Source of the DNA: JABDBE01 sp963832245
GTDB taxonomy: Bacteria; Acidobacteriota; Terriglobia; Terriglobales; Acidobacteriaceae
Assembly (NCBI GenBank): GCA_963832245.1
Contig: CAWHTG010000004.1
Coordinates: 1,302,001-1,366,000, forward strand
Length of the DNA: 64,000 nucleotides
Direction of reading: 5' to 3'
A program made the position numbers and the translations under genes. The notes below the pieces were generated by a model. That model ran no database searches and was not told the origin of the DNA. It saw nothing but the letters and a program-made list of their open reading frames with translations. Below are positions 18,439 through 27,029 of this stretch, one piece after another. Within the stretch, counting starts at the first letter, position 1, and each line of letters opens with the position of its first letter.

Positions 18439-18777
18439 TCATCGGCGATGAGGACGATGGCCGTTTCCGTTTGAATCATTCGACACGTACGCGTTACGAT
18501 TTTGCGTGCCTATCAACGGGAGCTGAAGCCGTTCGCAAACATCCCGGGAATACGAAGTCTCGGCAACGAACTGGGCTCCGAGCCGCTTGACAAACAAAAG
18601 CACCTCTTCCCCTATGGCGTCGATAAACAGCACGTCTGTAAGATCGACCACTAATTCCAGTTTGCTATCGCAGCGCGTGACGAGTTGGCGGACTTCCTCA
18701 GCTCCCTCGCCGGTGAATCGGCCTTCCAGCCGGCAAATCAAAGCGCCGTCTAATTCTTGCTTTTGTACACGTAGCAT
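18439..18777 (-). CDS. STAS-domain protein (anti-sigma-antagonist-like)
   Basis: A 112-residue STAS domain: DGALICRLEGRFTG, then VVDLTDVLFIDAIGEEVLLF. The position that is phosphorylatable Ser/Thr in SpoIIAA-type antagonists (D-S-S-G) reads D-A-I-G here, so phospho-switching at that site appears lost. Start ATG 18777 is chosen for the preceding GAGGGG; the frame runs upstream to 18924 without family character. Preceded by a -24/-12 element and a palindromic site as in neighbouring units. Its partner may be the Mla-type transporter or an unlinked anti-sigma factor. Confidence 0.75.
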   Translation of the reverse strand: MLRVQKQELDGALICRLEGRFTGEGAEEVRQLVTRCDSKLELVVDLTDVLFIDAIGEEVLLFVKRLGAQFVAETSYSRDVCERLQLPLIGTQNRNAYVSNDSNGNGHRPHRR

Positions 18778-18829
18778 GATGGCCCCTCTACATTCATTAG
18801 CAACCTTAAATCTCTGGCTATAATCATCC

Positions 18830-18847
18830 TTGCATCTGTTTTGCCAG
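18830..18847 (-). promoter_or_regulatory. Predicted sigma-54 promoter of the STAS gene
   Basis: Minus-strand CTGGCAAAACAGATGCAA: TGGCA at -24, TGCA at -12, GG-N10-GC spacing correct. About 53 bp separates it from ATG 18777. Confidence 0.7.
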
Positions 18848-18915
18848 GAGTTCCGAGCGCAACCTATTGAGATTGAACGGTTTTTCGAGCGGATACCGCC
18901 CCGAACAACGGGCAC

Positions 18916-18931
18916 TGCCAGCATGAGGGCA
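18916..18931. promoter_or_regulatory. Palindromic activator site upstream of the STAS gene
   Basis: TGCCAGCATGAGGGCA, one arm mismatch relative to TGCCC-N6-GGGCA; centre 91 bp upstream of the -12 element. A CGGGCA half-site lies at 18909-18914. Confidence 0.5.
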
Positions 18932-19010
18932 GTTTCGCGGCAAGCATCGAGGCAGCTGAAGCAGCCGCCTTGAGGAGTTGAAAGAAGGGAGGAAGCCCGA
19001 CTGTCTGCAG

Positions 19011-21140
19011 TCAGGCCGAATAATCAGCGCGAGTGATGCTTAGCCGGCGCATCTTGTTCTGCAGCGTGGTTCTCTTAAGTCCGAGGCGCTCTGCCGCTCC
19101 ACCCTTGCCGGCTATTCTTCCGGACGCGCCTTTCAAAGCATCGAGGATTGCCTGCCGCTCTGCTTGCTCGAAGGTCGACGCTGCCGCGACAACCGTGCGG
19201 CCAGAGGATCTGTTCAGCTCTGCTCGCGGCACATTCAATTCGTCCCCTTGCGTGAGTATCACGCAGCGCTCAATAAAGTTCTCTAGCTCGCGGATATTTC
19301 CTCGCCAATCGGCATTCACCAGAGCCTCCATCGCGGGTCTCGGCACAGACCGAATACGCTTTTGCATCCGGCGGGCGAGGTGCGACACAAAAAAGTGGAC
19401 CAGGAGCTGAATGTCTTCACGCCGTTCGCGGAGCGGCGGGATTTCGATGGGAAACACGCGCAGCCTATAAAAAAGATCCTCGCGAAACTGATTATTGCGG
19501 ATCATGCTCTCCAAGTCGCGATGCGTGGCCGCAATCAAACGAACATCGACCTGAATGGTCCTTGTACTTCCCAAGCGCTCGAACTCCTGCTCCTGCAGGG
19601 CACGCAGGAGTTTCGGCTGCAAATCCATGGTGATGTCGCCGATCTCGTCGAGAAACAGAGTGCCGTGATCCGCCAGCTCGAAGCGGCCCTTCTTCTGCAT
19701 CAAAGCGCCGGTGAAAGCACCCTTTTCGTGGCCGAAGAGTTCGCTTTCCACCAAACCGGAAGGAATCGCCGCGCAGTTCAGGCGAACAAAGGTGCGCTCC
19801 CGCCGCGGACTGAGATTATGAATTGCTCGGGCCACCAGTTCCTTCCCGGTACCGGTCTCACCGTGAAGCAGTACCGTGGAACTGGTTGGCGCCACGATCG
19901 CGACTTGGTCCAGCACCTTGCGGATCGCAGCACTCTTGCCCACTATGTCTTCGAAGTTGTACTCAGATTCGATTTCCGATTCAAGGTAAAGCCTCTGCTC
20001 TTCCAGATCGTCGCGCGACGCGCGGAGCTTTCCGTATGCCAGCGCATTTTGGAGTACCAGTGATGTCTGTGTGCCGATCTGCGATAGCAGGTCTCTGTCC
20101 GCCTCGTTGAACCCATTAGCCTTGCGACTGCACATGGTCAACAGGCCCAAGGGACCGTCGGCTCCCATCAGTGGCACAAGTACGGCCGAGAGAAGGGATT
20201 CAGCTCGGGACGCTTCGCGCAGGGACGCGGGTATATCCGCATCCGTTGTCGAGTAATACTGTGGCGTGCGGAGGCGCGACCATTCGCTCCAAAGCTTCGT
20301 GGGCTCCACGACAACAATCTTTTCGAGAAAGCCCTTTCCACTGGGAAAATCGAGAAATCTACGTTCCAAGCTGCCCGACTGCTTGTTAAAAAGCCACAAT
20401 GACGTGAGATCGTTGCCCAGGTGTTTGCGCATCGAACCTGCTACAGCCTGAAACAGGTCATCGGCTTCCAGTTTGCTGACAATATGATTGTTGATTTCCA
20501 GCAACAATCCGAGCCGATCTCGCTGCTTCACGACCTCTCGGTGGTACAGCTCCGCGTTATCTCTTGCCAGTGCGCACTCGAGCGCGACCGCAACGTGGGA
20601 GGCCAGGGCACTGAGCATCTCGACGTCTTCGGGGGCGAATTGCTGGCCCTGCAACTTTGGCGTCGACAGAATTCCGTAGCGTTTTTGCGCGGTCGATACT
20701 GGAAACAGATACGCGGTTCGTCCGGCAACTTCGGCTGCAAAAGGAGCCAGGTCAGGATGTTTCAAGATCTCCAGCGACAGGTCCGGGACAAACACCGGCT
20801 TCTGTTCTTCTAGCACTTGCGCCACCCGACCGATGCGTAACAATTTGGCTCCACGTGCAATTGCGGGAGCGTCCACGTCTCGATCAAATTCGAAGCTATA
20901 CAAACTTTCGCCGTCATCGCGGAGCACGTAGAGTTCGGCGCCGTGCAATCTGGAAGTGCTAGACAGAACACCTCGTAGGCTTTGCAGAACGGCTTTTACC
21001 GTGGGCTGACCGGCTAGGGCACTGGACGCACCTAGCAGGCTTCGATATCGATCTTCGGTGATGGTCATGGCGCCTGAGCTCATTTTTGCGCCTTCAAGTA
21101 TCTGCAAATCGATCTCCCCATGCAACGACATTCGGATCAT
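19011..21140 (-). CDS. Sigma-54-dependent enhancer-binding activator with two GAF domains (FhlA-like layout)
   Basis: 709 residues: GAF 1 (~46-195), GAF 2 (~215-375), AAA+ ATPase (~395-620) and Fis-type HTH (~660-702). The ATPase has Walker A GETGTGKE, the sigma-54-contacting GAFTGA loop (GHEKGAFTGAL), Walker B GTLFLDEIGD and the arginine-finger region DLFYRLRVFPIEIPPLRERR. The C-terminal GKGGAAERLGLKRTTLQNKM is the DNA-binding helix pair. There is no receiver domain, so activity is probably set by small-ligand binding to the GAFs. It starts 46 bp after the Mla lipoprotein gene and is likely the last cistron of that operon. It is the obvious candidate to bind the TGCCC-N6-GGGCA sites in this block. 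ATG 21140 has a weak ribosome site; ATG 21131 is possible. Confidence 0.93.
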   Translation of the reverse strand: MIRMSLHGEIDLQILEGAKMSSGAMTITEDRYRSLLGASSALAGQPTVKAVLQSLRGVLSSTSRLHGAELYVLRDDGESLYSFEFDRDVDAPAIARGAKLLRIGRVAQVLEEQKPVFVPDLSLEILKHPDLAPFAAEVAGRTAYLFPVSTAQKRYGILSTPKLQGQQFAPEDVEMLSALASHVAVALECALARDNAELYHREVVKQRDRLGLLLEINNHIVSKLEADDLFQAVAGSMRKHLGNDLTSLWLFNKQSGSLERRFLDFPSGKGFLEKIVVVEPTKLWSEWSRLRTPQYYSTTDADIPASLREASRAESLLSAVLVPLMGADGPLGLLTMCSRKANGFNEADRDLLSQIGTQTSLVLQNALAYGKLRASRDDLEEQRLYLESEIESEYNFEDIVGKSAAIRKVLDQVAIVAPTSSTVLLHGETGTGKELVARAIHNLSPRRERTFVRLNCAAIPSGLVESELFGHEKGAFTGALMQKKGRFELADHGTLFLDEIGDITMDLQPKLLRALQEQEFERLGSTRTIQVDVRLIAATHRDLESMIRNNQFREDLFYRLRVFPIEIPPLRERREDIQLLVHFFVSHLARRMQKRIRSVPRPAMEALVNADWRGNIRELENFIERCVILTQGDELNVPRAELNRSSGRTVVAAASTFEQAERQAILDALKGASGRIAGKGGAAERLGLKRTTLQNKMRRLSITRADYSA

Positions 21141-21186
21141 TCCGCGAGAAATCTTAACTTCGGCGGTCTATTCCACTTTGATATGC

Positions 21187-21798
21187 CTATCTCTCACTCG
21201 CCAGCGGCGTCGGAACGGTAGAAAGGAGTTTGTTGATGGCTAAGTCCACAGTCCGATTCATCTCGGAGACGACCCCGGGTACGGTTCGTTCAGATACCGT
21301 TCCACCTTCGGAGACCGCATTGCTCCAGACCGTTGCACCGGTCGCCACCTTGGTGATTTGTGCAGACATTGCAACCTCCACCTTCACTCCGCTTTCGTAA
21401 TCCACTTCCTCCAGCTTTTCCAATTTTCCACTGAAAACGTAGTCGATATCAGGACGCCCGTTATACGTCGAGACGGCGGAGAACTGATTGCTGGCGCGCA
21501 GATGATCGACGACTGCGTTGGTCACTAGCGCGCGCGGATCCGCCGCCCAGCGATGGTATTCGTAGAATCCGATTTCCTCGGGCGTGGTTCGGTACACAAT
21601 GGGCCCTTGCCGCAGATAACCCGGCGATTGGAATTCTCGTACCGCAATTGATCTCCGGACGTTTTCGGGGGCGGGCGGATCCGGCGGAGCCGGCAAATTG
21701 AGTGTGTAGTAGGCAGGATATCTTAGCTTCCCACCACAACCGGTCAGGGCGGTTATGATCACCAGCATCAATGCGAGTGCGTTCACAAGTTTCTTCAT
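21187..21798 (-). CDS. ABC-type transport auxiliary lipoprotein (PqiC/MlaABC-associated)
   Basis: A 203-residue lipoprotein: signal ALMLVIITALTGCGG with lipobox LTGC, then YYTLNLPAPP and a PF03886-like fold (SIAVREFQSPGYLRQGPIVYR, later AVVDHLRASNQFSAVSTY). Such proteins sit in the outer membrane or periplasm and work with MCE proteins in lipid transfer. It lies 20 bp after mlaD on the same strand. Ends with the RTVDLAINKLLSTVP helix. Confidence 0.85.
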   Translation of the reverse strand: MKKLVNALALMLVIITALTGCGGKLRYPAYYTLNLPAPPDPPAPENVRRSIAVREFQSPGYLRQGPIVYRTTPEEIGFYEYHRWAADPRALVTNAVVDHLRASNQFSAVSTYNGRPDIDYVFSGKLEKLEEVDYESGVKVEVAMSAQITKVATGATVWSNAVSEGGTVSERTVPGVVSEMNRTVDLAINKLLSTVPTPLASER

Positions 21799-21818
21799 GT
21801 CGATTCTCCTCTCCTGAC

Positions 21819-22742
21819 CTATTTCGGAACCTGCCGCTCCTCGGGTTGTTTAGTGCGGATTAGGCTCCAAGGTCGCTGCTTTAATGAATTCGTAAACTGA
21901 TTCAAGTTGTCGGTCGCCTCGCGCAGATTCTCCACGGTGTCGTCGATCTTGTAATCGTTAGCCCGGACGATGATCTGCATCGACTGCAGCAAGCCTTTGG
22001 CGTCTTCCAGCGTTGTCTGTAATTCAGCCAAGTCTTTTCGCATTGGATCGCGCAAATCCGTCACCGTGCCATTCACATTTTGAATGGTGTCGTCCGCGTG
22101 CTCGCTAACTTTGGCCAGCTGGTCTGTAAGACGATCAATTTTTGGGCGCTCGTTCGCTACTAATTGATCAATATTGTCCAGAATGGCTTCAACCTTTTTC
22201 TGATTCCGCGGCCCAGTCATCGTGTCCAAGTTGGCAAGCAGATGGTTCACGTTCCCGGTGACACCATTGAGTTCTCCCTGCGCCTGCGTGATCAGCGTGT
22301 TTGCGCTGTCCGCAACCGTTGCCAGTTTTCCGGCAATCTCATCCAGGCTGGCCGCTTCTTGTGAGGCAATAGTTGACCCTGGAGGCAGACGCTTGGCATC
22401 GATGGTGCCAGTTGTGATCGACAGGGCCGCGCTGTTCATCACGCTGACGAATCCCAGCTTGGCCACTGATTTCTCATTCAGCGGAGTGTCCTTCTTGACA
22501 TCCAGGAGAATTTCGATTCGGGTTGGATCCGTGGCCCAGGGTCGCACGGCTGTAACTTTGCCCACGTTCATGCCTCCATACAGCACGGAAGCTCCGGGCT
22601 CAAGCCCTCCGGCATATCGCAAGTAAGTACGATAGTGCACGGCGCCGCCACTGTACTGCGCGTTCAAAAGATAAATGACAGTGAACGCGAGTACAGCGAA
22701 ACAGCCGAGGACAAAGGCACCGACCTTTGTTTCGGTGGTCAT
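21819..22742 (-). CDS. mlaD: MlaD-family MCE protein
   Basis: A 307-residue protein with one N-terminal transmembrane helix (~7-27), an MCE domain (~35-115; GGLEPGASVLYGGMNVGKV) and a long C-terminal coiled coil rich in DLxxLxxxL repeats, longer than E. coli MlaD (183 residues). MCE proteins form periplasmic hexameric rings that bind lipids and dock on MlaFE-type ABC transporters. The start overlaps mlaF's stop by 4 nt (ATGA). The symbol denotes the family; a substrate of phospholipid is inferred from homology. Confidence 0.88.
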   Translation of the reverse strand: MTTETKVGAFVLGCFAVLAFTVIYLLNAQYSGGAVHYRTYLRYAGGLEPGASVLYGGMNVGKVTAVRPWATDPTRIEILLDVKKDTPLNEKSVAKLGFVSVMNSAALSITTGTIDAKRLPPGSTIASQEAASLDEIAGKLATVADSANTLITQAQGELNGVTGNVNHLLANLDTMTGPRNQKKVEAILDNIDQLVANERPKIDRLTDQLAKVSEHADDTIQNVNGTVTDLRDPMRKDLAELQTTLEDAKGLLQSMQIIVRANDYKIDDTVENLREATDNLNQFTNSLKQRPWSLIRTKQPEERQVPK

Positions 22743-23542
22743 GGTTTTGCCTCCTGACTTTGCACATACCGTTCCAGATAAGCCGCCAATGCCGGCGCAT
22801 GCACCGGGTTATCCGGCACAGCGTTGAGAAATTGCTTCACGCGCGGATGTTGGCTTGCCCGTATCTCATCTTTTGTGCCGACCGCGAGAAACCTCCCATT
22901 GACTAGCATCGCGATGCGGTCAGCGATTCGGAAGGCGCTGCGCAGCTCATGGGTGACAACAAGGGCCGTAATCTGAAAAGTCTCCTTGAGAAACAAGATC
23001 AGTTCGTCCAGTTCCGCCGCCACAATCGGATCAAGGCCTGCGGAGGGCTCGTCCAGCACTAAGATCTCCGGATCCATTGCAAAAGCACGCGCAACCGCCG
23101 CACGCTTCTTCATGCCTCCCGAGAGTTCCTGCGGGTGGAGTTTGCCGAAATCCGCCAGGCCCACCACCGCCAACTTCATCCAAACGATCAGGTCGATCAC
23201 GGAAGGAGCGAGTGCAGTGTGCTCCCGCAAGGTGAGCGCGACATTGTCTTCCAGCGAGAGCGAATTGAACAATGCCGCACTTTGAAAGGCCACTCCGATC
23301 GAGCGTCGGACTTTGTTCAAATCCGCCTCTGAGCACCGCGTGATGTCTGTGCCTTTGATCGAGACGCTGCCCGACTTCGGATGCTCGAGACCAAGAATTT
23401 GCCGCAACAATGTGCTCTTTCCTGAACCGCTGCCACCAAGCAGAACCGTGATCTGGCCTGGCTCGATGTCAAGGTTCAAACCGTCGAGCACACACCGGCC
23501 GTCGTATTCCACTACCAGATCGCGCACGGAAATTATGGCCAT
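22739..23542 (-). CDS. mlaF: MlaF-family ABC transporter ATP-binding protein
   Basis: 267 residues with Walker A GGSGSGKST (36-44), a Q-loop, signature ELSGGMKKRAAVARA, Walker B EILVLDEPSAGLDP and the switch His in VVTHELRSAF. The LSGGMKKR form is typical of the MlaF/Ttg2A branch. It energises lipid transport with the MlaE permease, whose stop abuts this ATG (23542). Followed with overlap by mlaD. Confidence 0.92.
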   Translation of the reverse strand: MAIISVRDLVVEYDGRCVLDGLNLDIEPGQITVLLGGSGSGKSTLLRQILGLEHPKSGSVSIKGTDITRCSEADLNKVRRSIGVAFQSAALFNSLSLEDNVALTLREHTALAPSVIDLIVWMKLAVVGLADFGKLHPQELSGGMKKRAAVARAFAMDPEILVLDEPSAGLDPIVAAELDELILFLKETFQITALVVTHELRSAFRIADRIAMLVNGRFLAVGTKDEIRASQHPRVKQFLNAVPDNPVHAPALAAYLERYVQSQEAKP

Positions 23543-24346
23543 TTAGGGTTTCCCCACGAAGTAAAAGATAGTGGTGAATATCGCATCGGCGATGATGACC
23601 AGGAACGTCGATCGCACTACCGCCGAAGTTGTTGAGCGGCCCACCGCCTCGGGCCCGCCGTGCACGCGAAGTCCTTCCAGGCATCCCACGTGAGCAATAA
23701 TCGTGGCGAACGCCAGCGTCTTGATCAGCCCGGCGACGACATCCTGCAGTTGGATCGAATTCAGCACGTATCGAAAATAGAGCAGTAGACCAAGGCGCGT
23801 GCTGAAGAACATAAATAGGCCACCGGCGAGAATCCCGAAGAGGTTCGCGACGATACTGAGGCACGGAACGGCCACCAGTGCGGCCAAATACTTTGGCGCC
23901 AAGACGAACTCCACAGGTTCGAAGGCCATGACCTTGAGAGCATCGATCTCTTCCGTCACCTTCATGGTGCCGATCTCGGCTGCAAATGAAGACCCCGATC
24001 GTCCGCTGACGGCGATAGCCGTCAGCAACGGACCAAGTTCGCGTGTGAAGCCGACTGCGACTAATTCGATCACGTAGTGCAAAGCCCCGAACCGCCGCAG
24101 CTCAGATGCTCCTTGCATGGCCAGGATGAATCCGCTGCACATAGCCAGCAACGCAACCATCGGCAGCGCGTCAACCCCGATCTCAAGCATTTGGTGAACT
24201 GCTGCACGCCATCGATGTCGGTTCCCAATCAGGGGCAAAGCCGCGCGCATCCCGCGCAAGGTAGCCCACAACTGAATGTTTAGACTTCCGACGTAGTCGA
24301 GTTGACTGAGAGTCTCTCTGCCGGCAATTTCGAGAAAATTGGCCAT
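23543..24346 (-). CDS. mlaE: MlaE-family ABC transporter permease
   Basis: A 267-residue polytopic MlaE/YrbE-type permease: an N-terminal amphipathic helix, a core with FTRELGPLLTAIAVSGRSGSSFAAEIGTMK, the family's most conserved stretch, and GCLEGLRVHGGPEAVGRSTTSAVVRS near the C-terminus. Start ATG 24346 is favoured over the open GTG at 24361 because GAGGCGG lies just upstream of it. It follows the STAS gene by 15 bp and precedes mlaF without a gap. Confidence 0.92.
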   Translation of the reverse strand: MANFLEIAGRETLSQLDYVGSLNIQLWATLRGMRAALPLIGNRHRWRAAVHQMLEIGVDALPMVALLAMCSGFILAMQGASELRRFGALHYVIELVAVGFTRELGPLLTAIAVSGRSGSSFAAEIGTMKVTEEIDALKVMAFEPVEFVLAPKYLAALVAVPCLSIVANLFGILAGGLFMFFSTRLGLLLYFRYVLNSIQLQDVVAGLIKTLAFATIIAHVGCLEGLRVHGGPEAVGRSTTSAVVRSTFLVIIADAIFTTIFYFVGKP

Positions 24347-24361
24347 CACACCGCCTCGCAC

Positions 24362-24718
24362 CTAGAGTAGTTCATCTCGAATGCCCTCATTGAACAGGGA
24401 TAAAATGCCCGTCGCCTCAAACAGGCGCTGTAAGCGATCATGCAATCCCTGCAGCCTAAGCTCGGTTTTACAGTTTCGTGCGATCTTTAACGCTTCAATC
24501 AGAGTGGCAATGCCCGAACTGTCGATATGGGTGACGCCCGACAAGTCAATGCTCACTGTCCGCGGATGTGGCGCGTGCAAAAGGGCGATAAGCTGGTCGC
24601 GCACTGCTGGAGAGGAATCGATATCAATGCGGCCCTTCAAAGACGCCAGAGCGCCATGTTCGCTGGCAACAATGTTGATTTCCGGCTTATCGATCCTGTT
24701 GGTGTTGCCACTCAGCAC
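24362..24718 (-). CDS. STAS-domain protein, MlaB-like, first gene of the Mla operon
   Basis: 118 residues, GTG start (24716-24718) with GAGGAA just upstream. Compact STAS domain: SLKGRIDIDSSPAVRDQLI and SIDLSGVTHIDSSGIATLIEAL; the Ser pair at the phospho-site is intact, unlike the STAS protein at 18439. In proteobacterial Mla systems the STAS subunit MlaB binds MlaF and is needed for activity; here the gene heads the operon instead of closing it. It is preceded by a sigma-54 candidate and a palindromic site. Confidence 0.85.
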   Translation of the reverse strand: MLSGNTNRIDKPEINIVASEHGALASLKGRIDIDSSPAVRDQLIALLHAPHPRTVSIDLSGVTHIDSSGIATLIEALKIARNCKTELRLQGLHDRLQRLFEATGILSLFNEGIRDELL

Positions 24719-24794
24719 GCAGTCGGTTCCTCGCCGGCAAAATGTCCCGAATTTTCATGACGGACAATTGCCAAGATCAACACGAAAGTGCTAA

Positions 24795-24812
24795 TGGCAA
24801 GCGCAAGGCCAT
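24795..24812 (-). promoter_or_regulatory. Predicted sigma-54 promoter of the STAS-mlaEFD-lipoprotein-activator operon
   Basis: Minus-strand ATGGCCTTGCGCTTGCCA: TGGC at -24 and TTGC at -12 with correct GG-N10-GC spacing. The palindrome centre lies 105 bp upstream of the -12. Confidence 0.55.
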
Positions 24813-24894
24813 TAGCCGGGTACTTGAAACGTCAAAGACTTGCGCGGGAGATGCTCTGATGATGCGAACGATCTGGACAGTATCCGGGCAGGCG

Positions 24895-24910
24895 CGCCCG
24901 AATACGGGCA
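24895..24910. promoter_or_regulatory. Palindromic activator site upstream of the Mla operon
   Basis: CGCCCGAATACGGGCA on the plus strand (TGCCC/GGGCG on minus), one arm mismatch; a further TATCCGGGCA half-site at 24881-24890 gives a near-tandem arrangement. The stretch 24911-25109 beyond it shows no gene. Confidence 0.55.
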
Positions 24911-25109
24911 GATGAGGTCAGCTGCGTTTTGATCGTGACCCCATTGGGTCATCGAGCGGCTCGGATTGGTTGCTTTTCACGCCCAGAAGCTTTTGCACTC
25001 TGGGCTCAGCTTAAGCAGTGCTGTCTGCGCGAGTGATCGGACCTGAGGATTGGCTCATGCGAAGAATAGTTTTGTCGGACAACTTCAGCGCGGGTATGGA
25101 ATGCTTGTG

Positions 25110-25253
25110 CTAACGGCGGCGTCCACGAGAACGAATACCCGTGTAGAGTGCTCCTCGTACTAACTTCTGTAATTTAGCTTTTGCCCGAGCTGTCTGCGCT
25201 TTCACAGTTCCGATGGGAACTCCCAGAACGCGAGCTGTTTCGCCGATTCCACA
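25110..25253 (-). pseudogene. Remnant of an ECF sigma factor (region 4 only)
   Basis: The last ~47 codons of an open frame read GETARVLGVPIGTVKAQTAR followed by AKAKLQKLVRGAL, which is the sigma-70 region 4 HTH of ECF factors (ETARxLGxPxGTVKxxxxRAxxKL). Regions 2 and 3 are missing; upstream of the fragment the frame loses similarity (by about 25260). No start or ribosome site is evident, so this is most likely a dead fragment. The surrounding 24911-25737 otherwise holds nothing I recognise. Confidence 0.55.
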
Positions 25254-25737
25254 TATCGGAGATGCAACGTTTTCCGAAGCGTCGGTGATTTTCAAATTCG
25301 CGCGGGCAGACAATCAAAAGTTATCGGACCGATCCCTGTCATTTCGTGAAATCCGAGAAAAATCTTTTGCTGCGAAAGTACGCAAATGGCAGCACACCGG
25401 TCGTAGGAGGCTCGACTCTAGAGATGTGACCTCCTACCCCCTAAACACCTGAGCCGATGGGGATTACCGCCACCCTACTCTAAACAGAAGATCAAGAAAG
25501 AGCGTGCTGGAGACTCCTCGTTACTCATTTGCAAATACAGGTTGGCAGGAACACCCGGAAGTTGGCTTGGTCACTCAACAAAAGTGCGTTTACCGGGACT
25601 GATCGTGGTCTGCTTCGGTCGGTTTTGGGTCCGTGGTCTCCCGTTCCCAAATGCGATTTACCTAGGGCACCCATTTCAGTGGAAGAACACACTTTCATGG
25701 CACCTAGGCCCCGCCGCCAAAGTCAGAATCCTCCGCT

Positions 25738-26745
25738 TCAAAAATCTTCCGCCATTCCGGCATTACCGTGGCCTTCAAAACCACGTTTGAGGTATTCACC
25801 AGGGTTAGCCCCGACAACTCGCTTGAACGCCTTACTGAAGGCAGCGCCGGACTCGTAACCGACCGACCGAGCAACGTCTATGAGCTTTGTGTCACGCTGT
25901 TGTAGTAACTGCATCGCCTTCTGCATCCGCCACTCGGTTACATATTCCAGCGGCGTTTGTCCGAGCAGCTCCTTAAAACGGGCCGCGAATGCGGAGCGAG
26001 ACATGCCCGCCGCTTCGGCCAGGGATTCGACCGTCCAGGGTGTATTCACACTGTCGTGAATGGCACTCAAGGCAGTGCCCACTTGAGGATCGAAAATCGC
26101 ACGAAGCCATCCTTTGTTGCGCTCCGGTCCCGACGCGATATGCGCCCGGAGTACTTGGATAAACAGGACCTCGGCTAGCCGAGTCGCGACTACTTCAGAT
26201 CCCGGGGTCTGTTCTGCCATTTCTGACGCCAGCGCTTGCATTGTGATGTGAAGAGCAAGCGTGCGTGCCTGATCGGCCTTCATCAGAATGAAGCCCGGCA
26301 ATAAGTGAGTGATCGGCGTCAGGCTGGCGCGATCGAAACTGAAGGACCCACAGACGATCGTCGTCGGTGCGCCACCACCTCCATAATGAGCGACATTGCT
26401 GTTGGCCTTGGCCCCGATCTCGCGGAAACTCCACCTCGGACGTGTTCGCGGGCTGTCGCGCAAAACAATCGAAGTCCCCCGGGCCAGCAAAAAGCAATCA
26501 CCGCCGGTGAGGGGAATCGGCTCCGGAATCCCTTTCACACTCAGCCAGCAGTTGCCGCGCGAAAGCATGGCGAAGTGCGCCGAATCTGTGGGTGACATCT
26601 TTTTGTCGGAAGGCGTGACTTTTTCTTCTGTCTGTTTTTCCTGTTCTACGCCCCACGGGGCTGTGGCTTCGAGCCTGTGCAGACCGAAAGCGGTTACGTG
26701 CATCGTTCTGAAGATGTCTGTTATCGGGTCCAACTGAGCCTCCAT
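25738..26745 (-). CDS. AraC-family transcriptional regulator with cupin-type N-terminal domain
   Basis: 335 residues. The N-terminal half is a cupin_6 (AraC-type) sensor domain (AHFAMLSRGNCWLSVKGIPE, then GDCFLLARGTSIVLRD). The C-terminal ~100 residues hold two AraC HTHs: TVESLAEAAGMSRSAFAARF with PLEYVTEWRMQKAMQLL, and LIDVARSVGYESGAAFSKAF with VGANPGEYLKRG. This is the class that usually controls an adjacent short-chain dehydrogenase, and an SDR gene lies divergently across a 314-bp gap. ATG 26745 is the family-typical start region. Confidence 0.9.
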   Translation of the reverse strand: MEAQLDPITDIFRTMHVTAFGLHRLEATAPWGVEQEKQTEEKVTPSDKKMSPTDSAHFAMLSRGNCWLSVKGIPEPIPLTGGDCFLLARGTSIVLRDSPRTRPRWSFREIGAKANSNVAHYGGGGAPTTIVCGSFSFDRASLTPITHLLPGFILMKADQARTLALHITMQALASEMAEQTPGSEVVATRLAEVLFIQVLRAHIASGPERNKGWLRAIFDPQVGTALSAIHDSVNTPWTVESLAEAAGMSRSAFAARFKELLGQTPLEYVTEWRMQKAMQLLQQRDTKLIDVARSVGYESGAAFSKAFKRVVGANPGEYLKRGFEGHGNAGMAEDF

Positions 26746-26765
26746 CTACTCTTGAAAGCCATAGT

Positions 26766-26778
26766 GTTCTGTGAGAAC
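26766..26778. promoter_or_regulatory. Small inverted repeat in the AraC/SDR divergent region
   Basis: GTTCT-GTG-AGAAC, perfect 5-bp arms, 21 bp upstream of the AraC start. It is a candidate operator only; AraC proteins usually bind direct repeats. Nothing else is recognisable in the 314 bp between the two genes. Confidence 0.25.
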
Positions 26779-27029
26779 TGTACGAAACTGCACAGCTTCG
26801 CTTGTCGGACAAGCGCAGCATCAGGTAGAAGAGGCCTCAACATTGACGGACATTCTCCTTCCTTCCAGCGTCACAATTCCTGCACTCCTTTTCCTCCAGC
26901 CGCGCGTCCCAGCCCCGTCAAAAGGTGCAACACAGCTCGGTTGAGCCCTCTTTTTGGACGAATAGACAAAAGATTAGGACTCCCGAGCAGTTCTCGTCCA
27001 CTGCCAAAGAACTCTACTCTACTGTACTG

